A stretch of 64,000 nucleotides of DNA from Streptomyces sp. XD-27 (GTDB taxonomy: Bacteria > Actinomycetota > Actinomycetes > Streptomycetales > Streptomycetaceae): positions 2,852,001 to 2,916,000 of the forward strand of contig NZ_CP130713.1 in assembly GCF_030553055.1 (NCBI RefSeq), given 5' to 3'. Both the position numbers and the translations under genes were made by a program. Numbering within the stretch: position 1 is the stretch's first letter; every line of letters starts with the position of its first letter. The notes beneath the pieces were generated by a model, which saw only the letters and a list, made by a program, of their open reading frames with translations, ran no database searches and was not told where the DNA came from. Positions 42,146 through 51,239 of this stretch are shown one piece after another.

Positions 42146-44940
42146 ATGAGCGACGAGCCCCAAAAGCAGGAACCCCCACAGCCGAAGGACGGAAGCAAGA
42201 CCGCTTCCGCTTCCGCATCCGGCTCCGATTCCGGTTCCACATCCGGTTCCGCTTCCGGCAAGGGTTCCCGCTCCGGTCCCACCTGGGCCCCCCGGGACGA
42301 CGACAAGGCGGACGGCGCGGCCGCGGGCGGCGAGGAGGACGCGCCCGCCGAGGACCAGCCCGCCAAGCCCGCCACGCCCCCCACGCTCGCGAAGCAGGGC
42401 AAGCCGGCCGCGTCCGTCAAGAAGGACCAGCCGGCCAAGTCGGCCACGGGGGCCGGCCGGCCAAGGGGGACAAGGACCCCGACGCCACGGCCGCCCTCCC
42501 GGCGGCCGCCACCAGCAGCGGCACGGGCACCGGCCCGGCCGTCGTGGTCCCGGTCCCGGTCGACGCGGCGGACCCGGCCGCCAAGGCCCCCGACGCGGGC
42601 GCCAAGGCCCCGGACGCCAAGATCCCGGATGCCAAGATCCCGGACGCCCCGGAGCCGGCGGCGTCCTCGGCGGCGGACGCCAAGGACGCGGGCAAGGCCA
42701 AGAAGACCAAGAAGAAGCGGCCGAAGCGCAAGGGCTGGCGCCGGCTGTTCCCGACCTGGCGCATGGTGCTGGGCGGCTTCCTGCTGCTCGTGCTGCTCGT
42801 CATGGGCGCCCTGGTCACCGGGTACATGCTCGTCGACATTCCCCCGGCCAACGCGGCGGCCACCGCGCAGAGCAACGTCTACCTGTACTCCGACGGCACC
42901 GTGCTGGCCCGCGACGGCAAGGTCAACCGGGAGAAGGTCCAGCTCAGCCAGGTGCCCAAGAACGCCCAGCACGCGGTGCTGGCCGCCGAGGACCGGGACT
43001 TCTACTCCGAGTCGGCGATCAACCCGATGGCGATGATCCGGGCCGGCTGGAACACCGCCACCGGCAAGGGCAAGCAGTCCGGCTCCACCATCACCCAGCA
43101 GTACGTGAAGAACTACTACCTGGACCAGGAGCAGACGGTCACCCGCAAGGCGAAGGAGTTCTTCATCGCGATCAAGCTGGATCGCGAGGTGAGCAAGGAC
43201 GACATCCTCGAGGGCTACCTGAACACCAGCTACTTCGGCCGCAACGCCTACGGCATCCAGGCCGCGGCCCAGGCGTACTACAGCAAGGACATCGACGAGA
43301 TCAGCACCGCCCAGGCGGCGTATCTGGCGACCCTGCTCAACGCCCCCAGCCTCTACGACGTCGTGGCCTACCCGGAGAACAAGGACAAGGCCGTCGCCCG
43401 CTGGAACTACGTGCTCGACGGCATGGTGGAGGAAGGCTGGCTGGAGAAGGCCGAGCGGGAGAAGATGACCTTCCCCGCGCCCGGCAAGATCAAGCCGCAG
43501 TCGGCCATGTCGGGGCAGCGCGGCTATCTCGTCGAGGCCGTGAAGAACTACCTCATCAGCAACGACATCATCGACGAGCAGACGCTGCGGCGCGGCGGCT
43601 ACCGGATCACCACCACGATCGACCGGAAGAAGCAGGACGCCTTCGTCGACGCGGTCCAGGACCGGCTGATGAGCAAGCTCAGCAAGGACCGCAAGGTCGA
43701 CAAGTACGTGCGGGCCGGCGGCGCCTCCATCGACCCGAAGACGGGCAAGGTCGTCGCGCTCTACGGTGGCATCGACTACACCAAGCAGTACGTGAACAAC
43801 GCCACGCGGCGCGACTACCAGGTCGGCTCCACGTTCAAGCCTCTGGTGTTCACCTCGGCCGTGGAGAACGGCTCCACCACCCAGAGTGGCCAGACGATCA
43901 CCCCGAACACGGTCTACGACGGCACCACCAAGCGGCCGGTCACCGGCTGGAGCGGCGGCCCGTACGCACCGGAGAACGAGGACGGCCACAACTACGGCCC
44001 GATCACGGTCACGCAGGCCACCGACAAGTCCGTCAACTCCGTCTACGCCCAGATGGCCGTGGACGTCGGCCCGGCCAAGGTCAAGGACACCGCCGTCGCG
44101 CTCGGCATCCCGCAGGACACCCCGGACCTGAGCCCCTACCCCTCCATCGCGCTCGGTCCCGCGACCGCGAGCGTGCTGGACATGACCGAGGCGTACGCGA
44201 CGCTCGCCAACCACGGCAAGCACGGCAAGTACACCCTCGTCACGAAGATCACCAAGGACGGCGAGCAGGTCGATCTGCCGGGGCAGGGCGAGGTGAAGCA
44301 GGCGGTGCCGCGCGCCGCCGCCGACACCACCACCTCGATCCTGCAGAGCGTGGTCGAGTCCCCCGGCGGCACCGGGTTCGCCGCCCGGGAGGCCGGGCGG
44401 CCGGCGGCGGGCAAGACGGGCACCGCGGAGGAGGACAAGGCCGCCTGGTTCGCGGGCTACACCCCCGACCTGGCCACCGTGGTCGCGGTGATGGGCCAGG
44501 ACTCCAACACGGGTGTGCAGCAGCCGCTGTACGGCGCCACCGGGCTGCCCCGGATCAACGGCGGCGGCTACCCGGCCGAGATCTGGGCCGCGTACACCGC
44601 CGACGCGTTGAAGGGGAAGCCGGCGAAGGAGTTCGACCTGGAGCTGGAGGAGGGCGCACAGACCCCGTCGGTGCCGCCGGCCGGAACCCAGCCGCCGGCC
44701 AACACGCCCCCGCCGGCCACCGGGGTGCCGCCGACGACGGCCCCGCCGACCACGCCCCCGACCATCCCGCCGACCGTCGTACCGCCGACCGTGCCCCCGA
44801 CCGAGCCGACCTTCACCCCGCCGCCGGACTTCCCGGCGGGCGGCGGGGTGGGCGGTGACCCCGGCGGCGGCTTCGACGGCGGCACGAACGGCGACCCCGG
44901 CGACCCGGGCGGCGGCTTCGACGGCGGCACGACGGGCTAG
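42146..44940 (+). CDS. Class A penicillin-binding protein, frameshifted near 42450
   Basis: ATG 42146 starts a Ser/Pro/Lys-rich cytoplasmic N-terminus. The frame is lost at the GGGGG run 42448-42452. The -1 frame then reads PAKGDKDPDATAALPAAA and the whole enzyme to 44940 (about 931 residues when repaired). A membrane helix (MVLGGFLLLVLLVMGALVTG) precedes the GT51 glycosyltransferase (AAEDRDFYSESAI, GSTITQQYVKNYYL). The transpeptidase has SxxK (GSTFKPL), SxN (KSVNSVYA) and KTG (GKTGTAEEDKAAWFAGY). A Pro/Thr tail and GGFDGGT repeats end it. It builds and cross-links peptidoglycan at the membrane surface. Confidence 0.9.
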
Positions 44941-44947
44941 CGCCAGG

Positions 44948-44989
44948 CGGGCCATTGGTCCGGGGCCCGCCCCTTGGACCAATGGCCCG
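44948..44989 (+). terminator. Hairpin terminator after the PBP gene
   Basis: A 14-bp perfect stem, CGGGCCATTGGTCC at 44948-44961 and GGACCAATGGCCCG at 44976-44989, with a 14-base loop, 8 bp after the stop codon. Confidence 0.8.
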
Positions 44990-45002
44990 ACACCGCTGAA
45001 CG

Positions 45003-45063
45003 ACCCGACGACGCTCACCGGCCCGACGTCACTCGATGGCCGACGTCACTCAATGGCCCGACG
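45003..45063. repeat. GACGTCACTC(A/G)ATGGCC tandem units between PBP and SMR genes
   Basis: About three imperfect copies of a 19-bp unit containing GACGTCACT lie between the two convergent genes and run into the stop of the SMR gene. No function is evident. Confidence 0.4.
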
Positions 45064-45370
45064 TCGTCTTCAGCCCCACGACGGCCACCAGCAGCAGCAC
45101 CACGAAGAACACGCGCGCGGCGGTGGCCGGCTCCCCGAGCACCAGCATGCCGAGCACCGCCGCGCCGGCCGCGCCGATGCCGACCCACACTCCGTAGGCG
45201 GTGCCGATCGGCAGGGTCCTGGCGGCGTACGACAGCAGCAGCATGCTCGCGGCGATGCCCGCGCCGGTGAAGACGCTGGGCCACAGCCGGGTGAACCCGT
45301 CGGTGAACTTCATCCCGATCGACCAGCCGACCTCCAGCAGACCGGCGACGATGAGCAGGACCCAGGCCAT
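45050..45370 (-). CDS. Small multidrug resistance (SMR) family exporter, SugE/Gdx type
   Basis: 106 residues and four membrane helices. The conserved Glu14-equivalent is in LLIVAGLLEVGWSIGMKFTD, and the SugE/Gdx-like IGTAYGVWVGIGAAGAAVLG follows. Members of this subgroup export guanidinium in exchange for protons. A guanidine-III riboswitch matches the sequence directly upstream on the same strand, which makes guanidinium export likely rather than general drug efflux. Confidence 0.9.
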   Translation of the reverse strand: MAWVLLIVAGLLEVGWSIGMKFTDGFTRLWPSVFTGAGIAASMLLLSYAARTLPIGTAYGVWVGIGAAGAAVLGMLVLGEPATAARVFFVVLLLVAVVGLKTTSGH

Positions 45371-45402
45371 GGCGGCACCTCCGTGTACAGGGATCTACAG
45401 GG

Positions 45403-45446
45403 GTGCGTCGTCTTGGCATGACCCGGTACGGCGCGTCTCGTCGGGA
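45403..45446 (-). promoter_or_regulatory. Guanidine-III (ykkC-III) riboswitch
   Basis: The minus-strand leader reads CCGACGAGACGCGCCGTACC then GGGTCATGCCAAGACGACGC. It keeps the CGACGAG, GCGCCGTACC, GGTCA and AAGACG(A)CGC blocks of the guanidine-III pseudoknot. It lies about 33 nt upstream of the SMR start codon at 45370, so guanidine binding would turn on expression of the exporter. The assignment rests on consensus recalled from memory plus gene context. Confidence 0.88.
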
Positions 45447-45540
45447 TGTCCTCGACCGTAGCAAGGACACGCAAAGAGGGTGGTGACCGGGGTCACCACC
45501 CTCTTTGCGCGCTTCGCTGAAGCCGGTGCGCCGCAGACCG

Positions 45541-45882
45541 CTACAGATACAGCCCGGTGGAGTCCTCCGACCCCTCCAGCCGCTCGGCCGCGACCGCGTG
45601 CAGGTCCCGCTCGCGCATCAGCACGTACGCCACTCCGCGGACCTCGACCTCGGCCCGGTCCTCGGGGTCGTACAGCACCCGGTCGCCCACCTCCACGGTC
45701 CGGACGTTCTGCCCCACCGCCACCACCTCGGCCCAGGCCAGCCGCCTGCCGACCGCCGCGGTGGCCGGGATCACGATGCCGCCGGTCGAGCGGCGCTCGC
45801 CCTCGGGGATGTCGGTACGGACCAGCACCCGGTCGTGCAGCATCCGGATGGGCAGCTTGTCATGGGAGGTTTTCGCACTCAC
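45541..45882 (-). CDS. GroES/Cpn10-like protein
   Basis: 113 residues from GTG 45882. The Cpn10 fold is visible in IRMLHDRVLVRTDIPEGERR, STGGIVIPATAA, AEVVAVGQNVRTVEVGDRVL and YVLMRERDLHAV. No groEL accompanies it. A stand-alone GroES-like protein occurs in this position in Streptomyces chromosomes. It may be a chaperone accessory, and a true co-chaperonin role is uncertain. Confidence 0.82.
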   Translation of the reverse strand: MSAKTSHDKLPIRMLHDRVLVRTDIPEGERRSTGGIVIPATAAVGRRLAWAEVVAVGQNVRTVEVGDRVLYDPEDRAEVEVRGVAYVLMRERDLHAVAAERLEGSEDSTGLYL

Positions 45883-45943
45883 GCGAAGACCGTACCTGTC
45901 CGGGCGGCGCGCCCGCGCCACAGGGCCCGTGCTGCGGCGGCGG

Positions 45944-46273
45944 TCACCCCCTGCGGCGGCGCGCGGATTTGCCCATCAGACCGACGACCCCGACCACCAC
46001 GAGCGCGACCGGGACGATGCGCTCCAGGCGCGGCGAGCCGTCCTCCGCGATCACGTGGCCACGCACGGTGGTCGCCACGCGGCGGCAGGCTTCGCAGGCC
46101 CGCCCGGCGGTCCGATCCACGGCCGACGCCGCCTTCGCCTTGGCGTCGCCGATGATCGTCTTCGGGTGGATCCGGTGGAGCTTCACCCCGATCTCGTCGA
46201 GCGTCACGGCGAGCTCCTGCCGCCTGCTGGCGATGTCCGCCTCGATCTGCGCAGGGGTCCTCGCATCCGACAC
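45944..46273 (-). CDS. DUF3618 protein
   Basis: 109 residues from GTG 46273. The DUF3618 signature is RTPAQIEADIASRRQELAVT with LDEIGVKLHRIHPKTIIGDA, followed by one membrane helix (RIVPVALVVVGVVGLMG) and a basic tail KSARRRRG. These small membrane proteins are common in actinomycetes and of unknown function. It is divergent from bcp. Confidence 0.85.
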   Translation of the reverse strand: MSDARTPAQIEADIASRRQELAVTLDEIGVKLHRIHPKTIIGDAKAKAASAVDRTAGRACEACRRVATTVRGHVIAEDGSPRLERIVPVALVVVGVVGLMGKSARRRRG

Positions 46274-46496
46274 CGCGCTGCCTCCGTCACAAGTCTGTCG
46301 ATCCCGATCGGTCCGTGGTGGACAGTCTGTCAGTTCCGTCCTCACCGTGCCCCACAGCACCCCCGTTTGCCCCTCCTGGTTAATGTCGGTAGGTAGCCAC
46401 CGCGACGGCGCACGACCGCGATCCGACGACGCGCCGTCGCAATCCTCCGAGCACCATCGCCATCCTCCGCACCACGCACCTTCGGAAAGAGAGCCC

Positions 46497-46964
46497 ATGA
46501 GCGAGCGACTCCAGCCCGGCGACACCGCCCCGGCCTTCACCCTCCCCGACGCGGACGGCAAGCAGATCTCGCTGGCCGACCACGCCGGCCGCAAGGTGAT
46601 CATCTACTTCTACCCCGCCGCCCTCACCCCGGGCTGCACCAAGCAGGCCTGCGACTTCACCGACAACCTCGACTTCCTCGCCGGACACGGCTACGACGTC
46701 ATCGGCATCTCCCCGGACAAGCCGGAGAAGCTGGCGAAGTTCCGCGAGCAGGAGGACCTGAAGGTGACGCTGCTCGGCGACCCCGACAAGGCGGTGCTGG
46801 AGGCGTACGGCGCGTTCGGGGAGAAGAAGCTGTACGGCAAGACCGTGACGGGCGTGATCCGCTCGACGGTCATCGTGGACGAGAAGGGCACGGTCGAGCG
46901 GGCGCTGTACAACGTCAAGGCGACCGGCCACGTAGCCAAGATCATCAAGGACCTGGGCCTCTGA
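46497..46964 (+). CDS. bcp: Thioredoxin-dependent peroxiredoxin Bcp
   Basis: 155 residues. The peroxidatic Cys is in YPAALTPGCTKQACDFTDN, with the second (resolving) Cys five residues on, as in Bcp/PrxQ. The protein has typical PrxQ length and an IRSTVIVDEKGTVERAL strand. It reduces hydroperoxides in the cytoplasm using thioredoxin. GGAAAGAGAG precedes ATG 46497. Confidence 0.93.
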   Translation: MSERLQPGDTAPAFTLPDADGKQISLADHAGRKVIIYFYPAALTPGCTKQACDFTDNLDFLAGHGYDVIGISPDKPEKLAKFREQEDLKVTLLGDPDKAVLEAYGAFGEKKLYGKTVTGVIRSTVIVDEKGTVERALYNVKATGHVAKIIKDLGL

Positions 46965-46991
46965 TCCGGCCTTCTCTCTCCATCCCCTTCC

Positions 46992-47023
46992 CGAGGTCCC
47001 GCGCCCGCCGGCGCGGGACCTCG
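46992..47023 (+). terminator. Hairpin terminator after bcp
   Basis: CGAGGTCCCGCGCC (46992-47005) and GGCGCGGGACCTCG (47010-47023) form a perfect 14-bp stem with a 4-base loop. Confidence 0.85.
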
Positions 47024-47104
47024 CGCCGTTCGGCGCGTGACCGTCCGGCTGTCGGTTCGTTACTCAGTGCGAGGCTGCGACAGGCGGCCGACAGGGGAGG
47101 GACC

Positions 47105-48106
47105 ATGTCTGACCCGTACGAGCGGGGCAAGCTGGCTGCCGCCGTCGCCGAGTCGAAAGGGTGGGCGGATCTGATGCGGCGCCTCGGTGTCAAGGAAAGC
47201 GGCGGCCGACGGCGCGTCCTCCAGCGCATGGTGGCCGAGTACGGCCTGGACACCGGACACTTCACGCGGCGAAGCCCATGGCGCGCGTACCCGGACGAGA
47301 AGATCGCCGCGGCCGCCGCCTCCTCGACGAGCCTCCGCGAGGTCGCGGCCAAGCTCGGCGCCCGACCTGCCACGGGCACGCTCTCGCACCTCCGGCGCCG
47401 GATAGCCGCGGCGGGAATCGACATCAGCCACTTCCCCGGTATGCATCGCTCGCGCCCCGACCTGCCGTTCACCACAGAGGAGCTGGCGACCGCCGCGGCC
47501 AAGGCGAGCAGCATGCGCGGGGTGGCGCGCGAACTCGGCGTTCCCGACGACGGCAGGTCCCGCGCAGCGCTCGGGCGCATGCTCCGTGAGCAGCACATCG
47601 ACACGCGCCACTTCACCTCGTCACGCCTCGCCCTCCCGGACGGCGAGCTACGAGAGGCGATCAGCAAGGCCACCAGCTACGCCGACGTCATGCGCAGGCT
47701 GGGGCTCGCCGTGAATGACGCCAATCATCGCCGCGTCCAGCGATGCGCGAGCCAACTCCGCCTCGATACGTCGCACTTCACACGAAAGAGCAGGCGGGCG
47801 GCCATGTGCACCCCGCCCAAACGCCCCGCCAACGAGGTCCTCCGGATGCACTCCGACGGATCGCCTCGCGTCAACCGCGAACGGCTCCACCGGGCCCTCC
47901 GCGGCATCGGGGTCCCCTATCGGTGCGACTTCTGCGGAAACGGCGGCGAGTGGCGCGGCAAGTCGATCACTCTGCAGATTGATCACGTCAATGGCGACTG
48001 GCTCGACAATCGCCCGGAGAACCTGCGCTATCTCTGCCCGAACTGCCACGCGACGACGGATACGTGGTGCCGAAACCGCGGACGACGACGCCAAGCCGGG
48101 GCGTAG
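47105..48106 (+). CDS. HNH nuclease with four N-terminal helical repeats
   Basis: 333 residues. Residues 5-230 are four repeats of about 55 residues, each with an A-x-A-x-(S)-x-x-x-(D)-V/L-M-x-x-LG helix pair and ending GLDTGHFTRR, GIDISHFPGM, HIDTRHFTSS or RLDTSHFTRK. Each looks like a DNA-binding helix-turn-helix. The C-terminal HNH has CDFCGNGGEW, LQIDHVNGDWLDNRPENLRY and LCPNCHATTDTW, with a CxxC/CxxC zinc site. It resembles homing or phage HNH endonucleases. It lies between bcp and tRNA-Leu without a visible operon. Confidence 0.83.
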   Translation: MSDPYERGKLAAAVAESKGWADLMRRLGVKESGGRRRVLQRMVAEYGLDTGHFTRRSPWRAYPDEKIAAAAASSTSLREVAAKLGARPATGTLSHLRRRIAAAGIDISHFPGMHRSRPDLPFTTEELATAAAKASSMRGVARELGVPDDGRSRAALGRMLREQHIDTRHFTSSRLALPDGELREAISKATSYADVMRRLGLAVNDANHRRVQRCASQLRLDTSHFTRKSRRAAMCTPPKRPANEVLRMHSDGSPRVNRERLHRALRGIGVPYRCDFCGNGGEWRGKSITLQIDHVNGDWLDNRPENLRYLCPNCHATTDTWCRNRGRRRQAGA

Positions 48107-48164
48107 CGCCCGACTGCGTACCGACGTGGTAGCCAACCGATACGATGTGCGTGCTGACGGCTCG

Positions 48165-48248
48165 CGGCCGTGGTGGAACTGGCAGTCACGCTGGGTTTAG
48201 GTCCCAGTGGGGTAACACCCGTGAGGGTTCGAGTCCCTCCGGCCGCAC
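48165..48248 (+). tRNA. tRNA-Leu (anticodon TAG)
   Basis: An 84-nt class II tRNA. The acceptor GCGGCCG pairs with CGGCCGC at 48241-48247, with discriminator A. The anticodon stem CTGGG/CCCAG closes loop TTTAGGT, giving anticodon TAG. The long variable arm is TGGGGTAACACCCGT and the T arm GAGGGTTCGAGTCCCTC. CCA is not encoded. Confidence 0.96.
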
Positions 48249-48256
48249 CGCGCAGA

Positions 48257-48285
48257 GGCGCGACACCCTGCCGGTGTCGCGCCTC
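48257..48285 (+). terminator. Hairpin terminator after tRNA-Leu
   Basis: AGGCGCGACACC and GGTGTCGCGCCT form a 12-bp perfect stem around a 5-base CTGCC loop, starting 8 bp after the tRNA. Confidence 0.85.
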
Positions 48286-48436
48286 CGGTGTTTCCCGCGC
48301 CCCCTGCCCACCCCGGCCCGGCCACCTCCCCAGTACGCCGGAATCGCTGTGGACCCACCCCTCCGCCCAGTAAGTTCGACGCGCGCCAGTCAGCAGCGCG
48401 ATCCCAGTCCCGTCTGATCCGAGGGGAGAGTCACTG

Positions 48437-50431
48437 GTGCGCCGGGGTGAGAAGGTCGGCAGGTACCGGCTCACAGAGGGGCCCGTCAACGGAGGCAGAG
48501 GCGAGGTCTGGTTCGCCGTCGACGAGGAGTTGGGCCGGCCCGTCGTCCTCAAGCGGGCCTTATATGGGGGAGGCGGGGACGACGGGCAGGCGGCGGCCTT
48601 CGACGAGTTGATGGCCGAGGCCCGCGCGCTGGCGAGGTTCAGCCATCCGAACGTCGTCACCCTGTACGGCGCCGAGCGCCAGGTCGAGGGCGGCGACGTC
48701 ACGCTCTGGCTGGTGATGGAGCACGTGTCCGGCGGGAGCCTGGACGCGCAGGCGCAGCTGCCGCCGAAGCTCGCGGCCCACATAGGGGCGCAGATCGCGC
48801 ACGCGCTGGCCGCCCTGCACGCCGAAGGCATCGTGCACTGCGACGTCAAGCCGAGCAACATCGTGATCACCGACGACCGGGTGCCCAAGCTGGCCGACTT
48901 CGGCGCCGCGTACCGGGTCGACGGCGTCGAGACGATCACGCCCAACGGCCCCGTCAGCCTCACCCCGGCCTACGCATCCCCCGAGGCGTTCCGGGGGCAA
49001 CCCGAGCGGGCGTCCGACGTGTTCTCCCTCGGGGCCACGGTGTACGCGCTGGTCGCGGGGGAACCGCCGCCGCGCGGCTCCGGGCGCGCGGTCCGGACGG
49101 ATGCCATGGACCCCGCCGTCGAGCCGCTGCGCGAGGTGCTCACGGCGATGCTCCGGTACGACGCGCGGGCCCGGCCCACCGCCGCCGAGGTCCGCGGATC
49201 GCTCACGGCGCTCGCGGGGGCTGCGGACCGGCTGCCGACCGTCCCCCTGGACCAGGCGACCGTGCCGCTCCCGCCACCCCGCCGGGACGCCTCTCAGCAC
49301 GACCTCCCCCGGACTCCCCCGGCGGGCGAGCTCCCCCGGACTCCCTCGGCGGGCGGGCTCCCCCAGCCGCCATCCGGAGGTGCCCCCAGCGGTGGCCCCA
49401 AAGGGTGGCGGCGGATCCCCACCGCCGTCCGGCGGCGCTCTTGGCGCGCGGCCGGGATCGCCGTCGCCGGTACGGCGCTGGTGATCACCAGCGTGCTCAT
49501 CGCGCCGGGGCTGCTCGGCGCGGGCGGGGGCGGTGGGGCCGAGGACGGGCACGGGGGCTCCGCTTCCCGCCCGGGCGCCCCGGCGCCGGGCGCGGCAGGG
49601 GTCTTCGGTGACGATCCCCGTACGGCCGACCCCTGCGCTCTGCTGAAGCCCGCCGCGTTCGAGCGGTTCGGCGAGACGGACCTGGACGAGGACTACGGGA
49701 ACTTCGACCGGTGTGACGTCGTCCTGCTCAGGGACGGCACCGAGGCCGTGGACGTCCAGGTGGACTTCGACAGCTCGTCTCCGCCGGAGCCGGCCGGTCC
49801 GGCGCGGACGGAGGGGAGGGTCAGCGTCGTGGCGGACGAGCCCGAGAGCGACGGCTGCACCCGGCTGCTGTCGGTGGACGGCGTCAGGGACACCGTCGTC
49901 AGAATCAGTGCGAACCTGACCGCCGACAGGCGGATGCCCCTGTGCCGGATCGCCGACGCCGCCACCGACGTCGCGGTCGACAGGCTCAACAAGGGCGAAC
50001 TGGCCAGGCGTTCCCTGCCTTCCGGCTCTCTGGCGAACGAGGACGCCTGCGCGATGCTCGACACCGGCGCCCTCGCCGTCGTGCCCGGCGTCGACGCCCG
50101 CGATCCGGACCCGGGATTCGGAGGGTGGAGCTGCGACTGGTTCAGCACCACCAGTGACATCGAGGTGGAGCTGCGGTTCAACCGGCCCGGGTTCTCGGAC
50201 GCGGACAACAGCCGCGGCACCCGGCTCCACGGGCGCCGGGCCGTCGTCCTGCCGGGCTACGACGGCGAAGGGTCGTGCACCGTGCAGGTGGCCGGCCCCT
50301 CCTACACCGGCGGGGGCGGAGCGAGGTCGTTCGAGGCGGTGCAGCTCAGCGTTCGCGGGGCGCGCTCGAAGGACCGGCCGTGCGCCATGGCCACCGACCT
50401 CATCCGCTCGGCCGCCGAGGCACTCCCGTGA
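48437..50431 (+). CDS. Membrane Ser/Thr protein kinase with DUF3558-like extracellular region; TTA codon
   Basis: 664 residues from GTG 48437. The kinase domain (residues 8-260) has glycine loop VNGGRGEVWF, the ATP Lys in PVVLKRALYG, catalytic loop GIVHCDVKPSN (non-RD, HCD), DFG in LADFGAAYRV and PAYASPEAF. A Pro-rich linker with a PRTPPAGEL-type repeat and one membrane helix (AAGIAVAGTALVITSVLIA) follow. Two Cys-containing outer domains (DPCALLKPAAF, EDACAMLDTGAL) resemble DUF3558. Codon 42 (48560-48562) is TTA, so translation should need bldA tRNA-Leu. It probably signals an envelope or developmental cue. Confidence 0.87.
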   Translation: MRRGEKVGRYRLTEGPVNGGRGEVWFAVDEELGRPVVLKRALYGGGGDDGQAAAFDELMAEARALARFSHPNVVTLYGAERQVEGGDVTLWLVMEHVSGGSLDAQAQLPPKLAAHIGAQIAHALAALHAEGIVHCDVKPSNIVITDDRVPKLADFGAAYRVDGVETITPNGPVSLTPAYASPEAFRGQPERASDVFSLGATVYALVAGEPPPRGSGRAVRTDAMDPAVEPLREVLTAMLRYDARARPTAAEVRGSLTALAGAADRLPTVPLDQATVPLPPPRRDASQHDLPRTPPAGELPRTPSAGGLPQPPSGGAPSGGPKGWRRIPTAVRRRSWRAAGIAVAGTALVITSVLIAPGLLGAGGGGGAEDGHGGSASRPGAPAPGAAGVFGDDPRTADPCALLKPAAFERFGETDLDEDYGNFDRCDVVLLRDGTEAVDVQVDFDSSSPPEPAGPARTEGRVSVVADEPESDGCTRLLSVDGVRDTVVRISANLTADRRMPLCRIADAATDVAVDRLNKGELARRSLPSGSLANEDACAMLDTGALAVVPGVDARDPDPGFGGWSCDWFSTTSDIEVELRFNRPGFSDADNSRGTRLHGRRAVVLPGYDGEGSCTVQVAGPSYTGGGGARSFEAVQLSVRGARSKDRPCAMATDLIRSAAEALP

Positions 50432-50486
50432 GCCTGGGACGCGGGATCGGGCCCGCCCGGCCCGGAGCTCGGCCGCCGACCGGAGC

Positions 50487-51092
50487 TCAGCCGCCGAGCA
50501 GTTCGCGGATCACCGGGACCAGCGCCCGGAACGCCTTGCCCCGGTGGCTGATCGCGTTCTTCTCCTCCGGCGTCAGTTCGGCGCAGGTCCGCGACTCGCC
50601 GTGCGGCTGGAGGATCGGGTCGTAGCCGAACCCGCCGGAGCCCGCGGGCGTGCGCCGCAGCGTGCCCTCCAGTCGGCCTTCGACGACGCGCTCCCGGCCG
50701 TCCGGCAGGGCGAGCGCCGCGGCGCAGGCGAAGTGCGCGGCGCGGTGTTCGTCGTCGATGTCCTGGAGTTGGGCCAGCAGCAGGTCCAGGTTGGCCTTGT
50801 CGTCGCCGTGCCGGCCGGCCCAGCGGGCGGAGAAGATCCCGGGTGCGCCGCCCAGTACGGCGACGCACAGTCCGGAGTCGTCGGCGATCGCCGGGAGTCC
50901 GGTGGCGCGGGCGAGGGTCCGGGCCTTCAGCGCCGCGTTCTCGGCGAAGGTGACGCCGGTCTCCTTCACGTCGGGGATCTCGGGGTAGGCGTCGGCGCCG
51001 ACGAGTTCGAGGTCGAGTCCGGCGGCGGCGAGGATCGCGCGCAGCTCGGCGACCTTGTTGGCGTTGCGGGTGGCGAGGATGAGACGGGTCAT
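50487..51092 (-). CDS. rdgB: RdgB/HAM1-family non-canonical purine NTP pyrophosphatase
   Basis: 201 residues. The start RLILATRNANKVAELRAIL has the substrate-binding SxNxxK-type motif as TRNANK. Further motifs are GVTFAENAALKARTLARATG, ADDSGLCVAVLGGAPGIFSA and SGGFGYDPILQPHG, with the C-terminal HRGKAFRAL. It hydrolyses ITP, dITP and XTP to monophosphates, protecting DNA and RNA. It is near rph, as is common in actinomycetes. Confidence 0.94.
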   Translation of the reverse strand: MTRLILATRNANKVAELRAILAAAGLDLELVGADAYPEIPDVKETGVTFAENAALKARTLARATGLPAIADDSGLCVAVLGGAPGIFSARWAGRHGDDKANLDLLLAQLQDIDDEHRAAHFACAAALALPDGRERVVEGRLEGTLRRTPAGSGGFGYDPILQPHGESRTCAELTPEEKNAISHRGKAFRALVPVIRELLGG

Positions 51093-51239
51093 GGGGCCCG
51101 ATTATCCGGGACCCCGATCATCCGGGACGCGCGGGCGGCGTCCCGGATCCGGAGGGCGGGGACCTCCCGTGCCGAAGTCCGCCGCCCGCCTTTCTCGAAC
51201 GTGCCCCCAGAGGTGTGCCCCTCCGAGGGAGCATCAGTC

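Noticed and set aside
3173..42452. Programmed -1 ribosomal frameshifting as explanation of the five broken genes
   Set aside because: No shared slippery heptamer or downstream pseudoknot is visible, the genes are unrelated, and none belongs to a family known for frameshifting. A missing base fits all.
41959..45018. Minus-strand ORF of 1019 codons opposite the penicillin-binding protein
   Set aside because: It is an antisense shadow of the PBP gene. The plus strand has transglycosylase and transpeptidase motifs, and the shadow has none.
47105..48248. Integrated mobile element using tRNA-Leu as attachment site
   Set aside because: The HNH gene lies before, not after, the tRNA, and no integrase, relaxase or direct repeat of the tRNA 3' end was seen. 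The gene is kept as a stand-alone nuclease.
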